Assembly (NCBI GenBank): GCA_020248405.1
Contig: JADCHQ010000019.1
Location: 1 to 51,788 of the forward strand
Direction of reading: 5' to 3'
Length of the DNA stretch: 51,788 nucleotides
Origin: Rhodocyclaceae bacterium
GTDB lineage: Bacteria; Pseudomonadota; Gammaproteobacteria; Burkholderiales; Ga0077523
Shown here: positions 34,338 to 43,200 of the stretch, in pieces
Position numbering within the stretch: the stretch's first letter is position 1
How the letters are laid out: the number at the start of each line of letters is the position of its first letter
Translations under genes and position numbers: made by a program
The notes under the pieces: generated by a model
What the model saw: the letters and a program-made list of their open reading frames with translations, nothing else
The model's database searches: none
What the model was told of the DNA's origin: nothing

Positions 34338-35023
34338 CGCGCCGGGGGGTGTCTGAGAGCGAGGACGTGCAGGGTCCGGATGGGCTGGCCATCGGCGCGC
34401 GTACCGCTCGGCGGCACGTCAGACCAATCGAGGGTGGCGGAGATTTCATGGCTGACCCAGACACCCAGGCGCTGAGGTTCCTGGATGGCGGCGAACACGC
34501 GATAGCCGTGGGCCATGAGCAGCCCCAGAACGCCTTGAAGTGACCGGTCCGGCCGCTGGTGCAACTCGATGGCCCATGCCAACACGGCGGGCAGGCGGGG
34601 CAAGGCCTCCTCCAGCACTTCATGTTCGTGACCCTCGATGTCCAGTTTCACCACCGTGACATCGGGCACCAGCGCTGCCAGCGTCTGGGCGCGCGTGCGG
34701 CGCGTCCCCGAGGGATGGACCACGCTGTTCCAGCCGGACCCGCGGGTGAGGCCCGCATGCAGCCTCACGCTGCCGCTGCGATTCGAGACGGCGCAGCGCT
34801 CGATCCGCCAGCGGCCGGCGGCTTCGGCGGGCATCCGCGCCCTGAGCAACGCGATGTTCTCCGCCAACGGCTCGATGGACACCACCGTGCTGCTACCCCC
34901 GCCAGCGCGCCAGAAGAACTCCGACAGCCGGCCCGCATTGGCCCCCACGTCCGCGATCACCTGTTTGCGCAACGGCAGGTTGGCGGCATACCAGTCTTCC
35001 TGCGGGGAAAGGGTGTCGGTCAT
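34334..35023 (-). CDS. FkbM-family SAM-dependent methyltransferase
   Basis: A 229-residue class I methyltransferase. The SAM motif is VIADVGANAGRLSEFF, followed by VVSIEPLAENIALLRARM, CAVSNRSGSVRLH and the FkbM core TVVKLDIEGHEHEVLEEAL. The acceptor is unknown; the family methylates sugars, lipids or small molecules. ATG at 35021-35023 is chosen; an ATG at 35036-35038 is in frame. A TACACT -10-like element lies about 50 bases upstream. Coupled to the DUF1513 gene. Confidence 0.85.
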   Translation of the reverse strand: MTDTLSPQEDWYAANLPLRKQVIADVGANAGRLSEFFWRAGGGSSTVVSIEPLAENIALLRARMPAEAAGRWRIERCAVSNRSGSVRLHAGLTRGSGWNSVVHPSGTRRTRAQTLAALVPDVTVVKLDIEGHEHEVLEEALPRLPAVLAWAIELHQRPDRSLQGVLGLLMAHGYRVFAAIQEPQRLGVWVSHEISATLDWSDVPPSGTRADGQPIRTLHVLALRHPPAR

Positions 35024-35164
35024 GGATCGGGATTGCATTCTTCGCCAGCCCGGCAGGCTGCGGTGACTCGTCGAAGTGTACCGGCTGCGGGGTGCGTTTT
35101 GGGAACGCCGCACTCCCCTTCATGGCGGCCGGTGCCGGAGCCAGGGTACTGCGCCAAGGCCTCG

Positions 35165-36313
35165 CTAGTAGCTGCGCGGCATGCCCAGCACGTGCTGGCC
35201 GATGTAGGCGAGGATCAGGTTGGTGGACACGGGCGCCACCTGGTAGAGGCGCGTCTCGCGGAACTTGCGTTCCACGTCGTACTCCGCGGCGAAGCCGAAG
35301 CCGCCGTGGGTTTGCAGGCAGGCATTGGCGGCCTCCCAGGAAGCGTCGGCCGCCAGCAACTTGGCCATGTTGGCCTCGGCGCCGCAGGGCTGCCCGGCGT
35401 CGAACAGCGCCGCGGCCTTGAAGCGCATCAGGTCCGCCGCCTGCACGTTGACCCAGGCCCGGGCGATGGGGAACTGCACGCCCTGGTTCTGGCCGATGGG
35501 ACGGTCGAACACCACGCGCTCGCTGGCGTAGCGGGTGGCGCGTTCCACGAACCAATGGCCGTCACCCACGCATTCGGCGGCGATGAGGATGCGCTCGGCA
35601 TTCATGCCATCGAGGATGTAGCGGAACCCCTGGCCCTCTTCGCCGATGAGGTTTTCCGCCGGCACTTCCAGGTTGTCGAAGAACACCTCGTTGGTTTCGT
35701 GGTTCGGCATGTTGCGGATGGGCCGGACGCTCATGCCCCGGCCGAGGCTGTGGCGCAGGTCCACCAGGAACACGGACAGGCCCTCGGAGCGGCGCTTCAC
35801 CTGCTCCAGCGGGGTGGTGCGTGCCAACAGCAGCATCAGGTCGGAGTGCTGCACCCGCGAGGTCCACACCTTCTGGCCGTTCACCACGTAGCGCTCGCCC
35901 TGGCGCACGGCGGTGGTGCGCAGCCGGGTGGTGTCGGATCCGGTGGTGGGCTCGGTGACGGCGAAGGACTGCAGCCGCAACCGGCCCGCCGCCACCTCGG
36001 GCAGGTAGCGCCGCTTCTGGTCCTCGGAGCCGTGGCGCAGCAGCGTGCCCATGACGTACATCTGCGCGTGGCAGGCGCCGGAATTGCCCCCGGAGCGGTT
36101 GACTTCTTCGAGGATGACCGAGGCTTCGGTGACGCCGAGGCCGGCGCCGCCGTAGGCCTCCGGGATGAGCGCCGACAGCCAGCCCGCCTCGGTGAGCGCC
36201 TGCACGAAGGCCTCGGGATAGGCACGCGCCTCGTCCTGGGCGCGCCAGTAGGCGCCGTCGAAGCGCTGGCACAGGGCGCGCACGGCGGCGCGCAGTTGCT
36301 GGTGATCGTCCAT
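35165..36313 (-). CDS. Acyl-CoA dehydrogenase family protein
   Basis: A 382-residue FAD enzyme. N-terminal helices (RFDGAYWRAQDEARAYPEAFVQALTEAGW) precede the beta-barrel with FAVTEPTTGSDTTRLRTTA and the substrate-loop segment GQKVWTSRVQHSDLML. The C-terminal domain has DRPIGQNQGVQFPIARAWV and LQTHGGFGFAAEYDVERKFRETRLYQVAPVSTN. Acyl specificity is not readable. The stretch just before the C-terminus keeps the usual acyl-CoA dehydrogenase spacing but with VAPVST in place of the common GTxEI. Start ATG 36311-36313, near the grxD terminator, so it has its own unit. Confidence 0.92.
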   Translation of the reverse strand: MDDHQQLRAAVRALCQRFDGAYWRAQDEARAYPEAFVQALTEAGWLSALIPEAYGGAGLGVTEASVILEEVNRSGGNSGACHAQMYVMGTLLRHGSEDQKRRYLPEVAAGRLRLQSFAVTEPTTGSDTTRLRTTAVRQGERYVVNGQKVWTSRVQHSDLMLLLARTTPLEQVKRRSEGLSVFLVDLRHSLGRGMSVRPIRNMPNHETNEVFFDNLEVPAENLIGEEGQGFRYILDGMNAERILIAAECVGDGHWFVERATRYASERVVFDRPIGQNQGVQFPIARAWVNVQAADLMRFKAAALFDAGQPCGAEANMAKLLAADASWEAANACLQTHGGFGFAAEYDVERKFRETRLYQVAPVSTNLILAYIGQHVLGMPRSY

Positions 36314-36350
36314 GGGGCCTCCCGGCCAGGGGGGCGAGGAGGGCGCCCCG

Positions 36351-36383
36351 AAAAAAACAACGGGCCGGCTGGAGGCCGGCCCG
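36351..36383 (-). terminator. Rho-independent terminator after grxD
   Basis: On the minus strand CGGGCCGGC (36375-36383) pairs with GCCGGCCCG (36361-36369) around a five-base loop, followed by a T-rich tract (36351-36360). It lies 23 bases past the grxD stop and closes the hemA-prfA-prmC-grxD unit. Confidence 0.85.
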
Positions 36384-36405
36384 CACAGGCTTGGCGGCTG
36401 CGCGC

Positions 36406-36714
36406 TTACTTGCCGAACAGCTTCTGCAGCTCGCCCGACTGGTACATCTCGCGCATGATGTCGGCGCCGCCCACGAACTCGCCCTTCACGTAGAGCTGCG
36501 GGATGGTGGGCCAGCTGGAGTAATCCTTGATGCCCTGGCGGATGTCGGCGTCTTCCAGCACGTTGACCGTGGCCACCTCATCCACCCCCAGGGCTTCGAG
36601 AATCTGCACCGCCGCGGCGGAGAAGCCGCACATGGGCGCATCGGGCGTGCCCTTCATGTAGAGCACCACGGGGTTTTGGGTGACCTGCTGGCGGATGATG
36701 TCCTTCATGTCCAT
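36406..36714 (-). CDS. grxD: Monothiol glutaredoxin GrxD
   Basis: A 102-residue monothiol glutaredoxin that carries or assembles Fe-S clusters. The active site is CGFS (29-32) in DAPMCGFSAAAV, followed by WPTIPQLYVKGEFVGGADIMREMY, which matches Grx4. ATG at 36712-36714. The last gene of hemA-prfA-prmC-grxD, about 105 bases after prmC, and followed by a strong terminator. Confidence 0.97.
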   Translation of the reverse strand: MDMKDIIRQQVTQNPVVLYMKGTPDAPMCGFSAAAVQILEALGVDEVATVNVLEDADIRQGIKDYSSWPTIPQLYVKGEFVGGADIMREMYQSGELQKLFGK

Positions 36715-36820
36715 GATGAGCTCCGGCTGCGTGCGTGGCGAAAGCGCCTTTAAGGTGAAACGACAAGTGGCAATGGTAGACGGTTCCCCGCGGGGGCCGC
36801 AAACCGGCCCGCCGGCCGGT

Positions 36821-37726
36821 TCAGCCCGCCAGCCTGGCCGGGCCGCCCCAGCGCCCGGCACACACCCGCGCGCGCCCGCCGCCATCGCGCAGGGTCGTGA
36901 TCGTCCCGAAGCCCGCCAGGGCAAACAAGGCGCGTACCGCCTCGCCCTGGTCACAGCCGTGCTCCACGCACAGCCAGCCCCCCGGGTTGAGGTGATCGGG
37001 CGCCCGGGCCACGATGGATTGCAGATCCGCCAGCCCGTCGGGCCCCGCCACCAGGGCGGCGCGGGGCTCGGCGGCGAGCTGGGAGAGATGGGGATCGGCC
37101 TCGGCCACGTAGGGAGGATTGGCAACCACCAGGTGGAAACGCCAGCCGGCCAGGGCCTGGTACCAGTCGGATTGGAGAAACGCCACGCCCGGCGCCCCGA
37201 GGCGAGCCGCATTGCCGCGTGCCACAGCCAGCGCATCGGCGCAGGCGTCTACGGCGGTGACCCGTGCCCGGGGCCGCGCCAGGGCGATCTCCACGGCCAC
37301 GCATCCGCTGCCCGTGCCCAGGTCCAGCACATCCACGGATTCACCCGGGGCCAGGTGCGCCAGGGCGGCCTCCACCAGCGCTTCCGTGTCCGGCCGGGGC
37401 ACCAGCACGGCGGCCGATACCCGGTAGACGTGGTGGCGGAAGGGCTGCTCGCCCAGAACGTAGGCGAGCGGTTCGCCGGCAAGCAGCCGCGCAAGGCTGC
37501 GCTCATAGCCATCCAGGGAAAACCGCGCCACCGGCTCACCCTCGGCCAGCACCCGCGCCGTGGCAGACAGGCCCAGGGCGTGTTCCAGCACCGCGAACAC
37601 CCAGCGCAGCGCTTCGCCGCCATCCAGGGCTGAATCCCCGCCCGCCAGCCGGGCGGCATCGGCGCGCAACCGCGCGCCCAGCGACGCGGCTGCCACAGGC
37701 CATGGCGCGGCCGGGGCCGCGGGCAC
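36821..37726 (-). CDS. prmC: Peptide chain release factor N5-glutamine methyltransferase
   Basis: Methylates the GGQ glutamine of RF1 and RF2. About 301 residues: RLLAGEPLAYVLGEQPFRHHVYRV, VPRPDTEALVE, the SAM loop VLDLGTGSGCVAVEIAL and the catalytic VVANPPYVAEADPHL, with GWLCVEHGCDQGEAV near the end. I used GTG at 37724-37726. A TTG overlapping the prfA stop (37733-37735) and a later GTG (37694-37696, giving 291 residues) are alternatives. It follows prfA directly. Confidence 0.93.
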   Translation of the reverse strand: MPAAPAAPWPVAAASLGARLRADAARLAGGDSALDGGEALRWVFAVLEHALGLSATARVLAEGEPVARFSLDGYERSLARLLAGEPLAYVLGEQPFRHHVYRVSAAVLVPRPDTEALVEAALAHLAPGESVDVLDLGTGSGCVAVEIALARPRARVTAVDACADALAVARGNAARLGAPGVAFLQSDWYQALAGWRFHLVVANPPYVAEADPHLSQLAAEPRAALVAGPDGLADLQSIVARAPDHLNPGGWLCVEHGCDQGEAVRALFALAGFGTITTLRDGGGRARVCAGRWGGPARLAG

Positions 37727-37731
37727 CGGCC

Positions 37732-38814
37732 TCAAGCCTCTTCCGCCAGGGCGGCCAGTTGCTCGGCCTGGTGCTCGGCGATCAGCGCACCGGTGAGCTC
37801 TTCCAGCTCGCCATCCATGATGGCGTCGATCTTGTAGAGGGTGAGGTTGATGCGGTGGTCGGTCACCCGGCCCTGGGGAAAGTTGTAGGTACGGATGCGC
37901 TCGGAGCGGTCGCCGCTGCCCACCAACGACTTGCGCGCCGCGGCGGTGCGGGCGGCATGCTCGCGCAACTGGCGATCCTTGATGCGGGCGGCCAGGACCG
38001 ACAACGCCTGGGCGCGGTTCTTGTGCTGGGAGCGGTCGTCCTGGCACTCCACCACGATGCCCGTGGGCAGGTGCGTCACCCGCACCGCCGAGTCGGTCTT
38101 GTTCACGTGCTGGCCGCCGGCGCCGGAGGCGCGGAAGGTATCCACGCGGATCTCCGCGGGGTTGATCACCACGGCATCCACTTCGTCGGCCTCCGGCAGC
38201 ACGGCCACGGTGCAGGCCGAGGTGTGGATGCGCCCTTGGGACTCGGTGACCGGCACGCGCTGCACCCGGTGGGCGCCCGACTCGAACTTGAGCTTCGAGT
38301 ACGCGCCCTGGCCCACGATCTTGCAGATGATTTCCTTGTAGCCGCCCAGCTCCGAGGGGCTCTGGGAGATCACCTCCACGCGCCAGCCCTGGCGCTCGGC
38401 GAAGCGCGTATACATGCGCAGCAGATCGGCGGCGAACAGCGCCGACTCGTCGCCGCCGGTGCCGGCGCGGATTTCCAGGAAGGTGCTGCGCTCGTCGTTG
38501 GGGTCGCGGGGCAGCAGCTTGACCCGCAGTTCTGCCTCGATGCGGGCGATGCGCTCGCGGGCATCGCGGATCTCGCCCTCGGCGAACTCCCTGAGTTCGG
38601 GCTCGGCCACCATCTGCTGGGCGGTCTGCAGGTCGTGCTGGCCCTGCAAACGCTCCTGGTACAGCGCCACCACCGGCTCGAGCTCGGCGTGCTCGCGGGT
38701 GAGGCGGCGGTAGCTGTCCATGTCCGCCGTGGCGCGCTCGTGGGCGAGCAGGCGATTGAGCTCCTCGAGCCGCGCGCCGAGCTGCGCGAGCTTCGCCTCG
38801 ATGCCGGCCTTCAT
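37732..38814 (-). CDS. prfA: Peptide chain release factor 1
   Basis: A 360-residue RF1 that terminates at UAA and UAG. The helical N-terminal domain is followed by [23 protein letters not shown], the anticodon-like tripeptide PVT in [12 protein letters not shown], and the catalytic GGQ in [17 protein letters not shown]. The C-terminal part keeps [17 protein letters not shown] and [26 protein letters not shown] 38812-38814 overlaps the hemA stop by one base (TAATG). It is coupled between hemA and prmC. Confidence 0.98.
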   Translation of the reverse strand: MKAGIEAKLAQLGARLEELNRLLAHERATADMDSYRRLTREHAELEPVVALYQERLQGQHDLQTAQQMVAEPELREFAEGEIRDARERIARIEAELRVKLLPRDPNDERSTFLEIRAGTGGDESALFAADLLRMYTRFAERQGWRVEVISQSPSELGGYKEIICKIVGQGAYSKLKFESGAHRVQRVPVTESQGRIHTSACTVAVLPEADEVDAVVINPAEIRVDTFRASGAGGQHVNKTDSAVRVTHLPTGIVVECQDDRSQHKNRAQALSVLAARIKDRQLREHAARTAAARKSLVGSGDRSERIRTYNFPQGRVTDHRINLTLYKIDAIMDGELEELTGALIAEHQAEQLAALAEEA

Positions 38815-40064
38815 TATTCCCGCGCGACGGCGAACAGCCGGGCGATCAATCCCTGGAGGCGGTCGCGCTCGCCCGCCTCGGCGCCGTGCAGGGCCTGGGT
38901 GGGGGCATGCATGAGCTTGTTGGTGAGGCCCTGGGACAGGGACTCCAGCACGGACTTCGGATCGTCGCCGCGGGCTAGCGCCTTCAGGGCACGCTCCATC
39001 TCGTGGCGGCGCATGCGCTCGGCCTGGTCGCGCAGCGCGCGGATGGCGGGCACCATCTCGCGGCTCTCCAGCCACCGCATGAACTCGGCGACCCCGCCGC
39101 TGATGATGGACTCGGCCTCGTCGACGGCGGCGGAGCGGCTCTCCAGGCCCTCGCGCACGATGCGCCCGAGGTCGTCCACAGTGTAGAGGAACACGTCTCC
39201 CAGAGCCGCCACCTCGGGCTCCACGTCGCGGGGCACGGCCAGGTCCACGATCACCATGGGCCGGTGGCGGCGCGCCTTGAGCGCCCGCTCCACCATGCCC
39301 TTGCCGATGATGGGCAGCGGCGAGGCCGTGCAGGACACCACGATGTCGTGGCGCGCCAGCATGGCAGGCACATCGGCCAGCGGCAGCGACTCCGCGCCGA
39401 ACTGTTCCGCCAGCGCCGCGGCGCGCTCGGTGGTGCGGTTGGCAAAGGCCACGTGGCGGGGACCGCGCGCGTGGAAGTGCCGGGCACAGAGTTCGATCAT
39501 CTCGCCGGCGCCGATGAACAGCACGCTCTGGCCGTGGATGGAAGGGAAGATCCGCTCGGCCACGCGCACCGCGGCCGCCGCCAGGGATACAGAGCTGGCG
39601 CCGATGTCGGTGCGGGTGCGCACTTCCTTGGCCACCGAGAAGGTGCGCTGGAAAAGCTTGTGCAGCACCGTGCCCAGAGTGCCGGCGTGCTCCGCCGTGC
39701 GCACCGCCTGCTTCATCTGGCCAAGGATCTGGGCCTCGCCCAGCACCATGGAATCCAGGCCGCTGGCCACCCGGAACACGTGGCTCACGGCCCGCTCGCG
39801 GGGCAACTGGTAGAGGTAGGGCTCCAGCCGCGGCACGCTCAGGGCGTGATACGCCGCCAGCCAGTCCACCACCGGGCGCGGCGCGGCCGTGGCGCAATAC
39901 AGCTCGGTGCGGTTGCAGGTGGAAATGATGGCCGCTTCATGAACGCCCTCGAGGCCGCGCAGGCTGTGCAGCGCCGGCTCCAGGCGCTCGGCCGGAAAGG
40001 CCACCTGCTCGCGGAGGGCGAGGGGCGCAGTCTGATGATTGACGCCGAAGGCGACCAGTTCCAT
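38814..40064 (-). CDS. hemA: Glutamyl-tRNA reductase
   Basis: First enzyme of the C5 tetrapyrrole pathway: glutamyl-tRNA plus NADPH to glutamate semialdehyde. The 416 residues have the catalytic Cys50 in [36 protein letters not shown], the NADPH loop [17 protein letters not shown], and [19 protein letters not shown] [12 protein letters not shown]. The C-terminal dimerisation helix is present. ATG at 40062-40064. Together with hemC-D-X-Y in this window it covers most of the early pathway; hemB and hemL are absent here. Confidence 0.98.
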   Translation of the reverse strand: MELVAFGVNHQTAPLALREQVAFPAERLEPALHSLRGLEGVHEAAIISTCNRTELYCATAAPRPVVDWLAAYHALSVPRLEPYLYQLPRERAVSHVFRVASGLDSMVLGEAQILGQMKQAVRTAEHAGTLGTVLHKLFQRTFSVAKEVRTRTDIGASSVSLAAAAVRVAERIFPSIHGQSVLFIGAGEMIELCARHFHARGPRHVAFANRTTERAAALAEQFGAESLPLADVPAMLARHDIVVSCTASPLPIIGKGMVERALKARRHRPMVIVDLAVPRDVEPEVAALGDVFLYTVDDLGRIVREGLESRSAAVDEAESIISGGVAEFMRWLESREMVPAIRALRDQAERMRRHEMERALKALARGDDPKSVLESLSQGLTNKLMHAPTQALHGAEAGERDRLQGLIARLFAVARE

Positions 40065-40105
40065 GCGGGCGGCCGGGCGGAGTGGGCAGAAGGAAAGACG
40101 TCCGG

Positions 40106-40135
40106 AGTATAAGCCCGCCACCGGCTCAAGCTCGA
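40106..40135 (-). promoter_or_regulatory. Candidate promoter of hemA-prfA-prmC-grxD
   Basis: On the minus strand TATACT (40106-40111) is a strong -10 match about 42 bases before hemA. The best -35 at an 18-base spacing is TCGAGC (40130-40135), which is weak. Confidence 0.45.
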
Positions 40136-40169
40136 CCCGCGGCCGGAACAACACCGCCCGCCAGCCCGA

Positions 40170-40193
40170 GGGGTGCGAGGAAACCCGCACCCC
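40170..40193 (-). terminator. Stem-loop after pilY1, possible terminator
   Basis: GGGGTGCG (40186-40193, minus strand) can pair with CGCACCCC (40170-40177) around an eight-base loop, 25 bases after the pilY1 stop. No U-run follows, so it may be only a transcript-end stabiliser. Confidence 0.35.
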
Positions 40194-40217
40194 GTGGGCC
40201 GCCGCGGCAAGACCCCG

Positions 40218-43200
40218 CTAGTTGCCGATCATGCGCCAGGTGGCCCGGCGGAAATTCTCGGTCACGCTCATGACGGAGGTTGTGGTGTGGTCACCCTTGG
40301 TGGATTTGACGATGGCCTTCACGTCACCCGTGGCCGCGAGCTTGACCACGGTGAACCCCGCGATCATGGCCCCTGCGTTGAAATAGGCCGAAGCGTTGGC
40401 GGTCATGTCGCTCGCATAGCTGCCGGTGGTGTAATCCAGCACGTAGAACCAACTGCTGCCGCCAGCGGCGCATACGTCGGTGCCGGGAATGTTGGCCGCC
40501 ACCAGCAACCGGCCCTGGGCGATTTGCGCATCCACGTAGGTCTTGGGGTCCACGTTGACCCGTTCGCCCGCCGTCAGGAAGTCGAAGAACCAGCCCGAAC
40601 CCGTGTTCCAGTTCACCGCGTTGGACGAAATGGTGCGCGTACCGCCCGACTGGGAGAAGGTTTGCTGCACCAGCGCGGTACGCAGTGTGGTCCCGTACCC
40701 CGTGGTGGCGTTGTCCGGTACGTCCTTAAAAGCGTAGAACGACTCGATGGCCGTGCTCGTCAGGTCACTGGTGCCTAGGAGCGAACCGGAACCCACGAAC
40801 AACACGCGCTTGCCTTCGATGCTGGCGAGTTCGGGCCGGGTGGTGACGCGTTGCGCAACATCCGTGCCGCTTCTCAACTCGGCGAGCTTCAGCACGGAAC
40901 CGCTCGTGGTTGAGAGGTCGAAGCGCCACACGTTACCCTTGAGATCGGCGCCGTACACCCATCGCGTGGTGTTGTCGGTCAGGGGGTCATCGTTCCAGCC
41001 CGAGATCCTGCCCAGGCCGCTCGGATCGGTGGTGCTGCCCTCCCCGGTATCAATGGTGGTGAGCTTGGCGCCAGTCTCCAGGTCGAGCACGAACAGCCTG
41101 CCCTTGCCGTCGCCCGGCGACACGTTGTTGTAGCCCGAGGTAACCAGCACCACCCACTTGCCGTCAGACGCACGCTTGGTGATGACAGGATAGCCGTAGG
41201 TGAGCCCCAGGTTCTGGTCCGACTGGGAGCAGACGGCGCTGTCGTGACAGAACTCCCACAGGGCCTTCGGGTTGGCAGGATCGGTGATGTCCAGGGCGTA
41301 GTAGCCGCGCCCGCCCGAGTTCAGGCCGCCCACCAGCACCGTGCGCCAGGCGCCGTCCACATAAACGTCTGCCACGGTGGGGGTGCCGTCCACGTAGAAC
41401 CGGTGCTTCACGCGGTACTGGGAGTCGGCCAGTTTCGGCAGGTGCTCCAGGAGCATGCGCGGCACGTAGGCCCACAACTCCTGCCCGTTGGAGCCGGGGA
41501 CCCGTGCATCAAAGGCATGCAGCATGCCGTCGTTGGCCGCCACGTAGATCACCGGCGTTCGCGCCGCGTTGGCAGTCTTGAAGTCCGCATAGGCGGGCGT
41601 TACTGAATCGGTGAAGTTTTTGGTGGGTGCACCCACGTACACCGGCTCGGCGTTCACGGCGTCGCCTTGCACGTTTTCCCGCTTGCGGAATGCCTTGTTC
41701 TCCTGCTGGCGCTGGCCGCGCAGGAAATTCACCAAGGTCGCCCCGTCGTTGGCGGCGGTGAGGTCGCCTGCGTTCAGCGTTGCGCACTGGGTCATCTTGG
41801 TGGCAGGGATGCAGGCGTTGCTGAACAGCGTCTGTTCCGCGGCAGTCAGGGCGCTCCAGGTGAAACTCTTGAGTCTGGTGATGGTATTGCTGCCGTCGAA
41901 CGTGTAGATGGTGCGGGTATCGCTGGTTGGGCCCACCTGCAGATCGAGCGTGGTGTTGGTGGACCAAACGGGCACGGGCTCCACGATGCCCGTGGCAACG
42001 TTGATCTTCAGCGCATCGAGCTTACCCGTCCAGGCGTCGGTTTTGTAACCGGCGCTGTACAGCACATCGGCACCCGGGCCCACGATGTTGCTGGTGGTGG
42101 CCGACGCCGAGGCAGACCCCTCCTCCGCATTGATCTGCAGGAGCACGTCGCCCAACCCGTCGGTGATGGACTTTGCGTCCATCGCCTGGTAGAACTTGCC
42201 ACGCCCATTCACCGCAGCCTGCCAGAGGTCATCGAGTCTGGAGGAAAAGCCGTTCGAGATGTTGGGCCAGTTACAGGTACCCGTAACCCACGAACAACGA
42301 TTCATTGCACCCGCCTTGATGTTGGCGAAGTCGCCTGTGGATGAGGTGTCGTAGTCAGGCTTCCAGCGCATCAGGCCGTTGGCCATCCCCAGGGTGAAGG
42401 TGGTCATGTTCTGCCAATAGGCAGGGTTCTCCGGGGAAGTCCGAACTGTGTTGGCCATGGTGGGCCGCAGGTCGTTTGCCCAGTAATACATGGCCACGTC
42501 CGCCAGCGTGTTACTGCAGTTGGCGCCGCAGTTGCCATCGAACCGCCCCCCGGCACGCGTGCCGCGCGGACCCACCCGGTTTTCCACATCCCCTGGCGCT
42601 GTGGCGGTCTCGCTGTTGTCCCAGTTGCCCACATTGACGGTGCCGTCGATTTGATTGCCGCCTGTCCCCCCCCAGTACCCGTCGGTAGTAAGCAGGGCGT
42701 AGTTGCGCTGACAGGCATGCTGGATCGGGTCGCCGGTCATGCCGGCGTTGATGCCATCGGTCCGTCCGGCGTAGTGGCGGCCCACCCGGGACAGCGCCTC
42801 CGGCAGGGGCGTGCCGCCGGTGGGTGCTTGCGCATACAGCATGTTGAAAAACGCTGTCTTCTGGGTGGTATTGAAGTCGGAGATGGCGAGATACCTGGTT
42901 GCAGAAACGTTGGTTGACGGCCAGATGGTGGGGTTGATGGTGATGAACCCGATTCGAATGGTGTCGGTCATGCCCGCGAGCACGATTCCAGACACGGTCT
43001 TGATCTGATTCATGCGCGTGCGGTAGTAGGCATACCAGTTGGCGTAGTTGGTCATCTCCTCGTCGTAGCTGCACACGGGCCGCGCCGCACAATCGAAGCG
43101 GTTATCGCGCACACTGCCGCCGTAGGTGGGCGTGGTGGAAAGAATATTCACGCGACGAAACAACCCCAAGCGTGCCGAAGCAAACGAGGGAGCGGTATCG

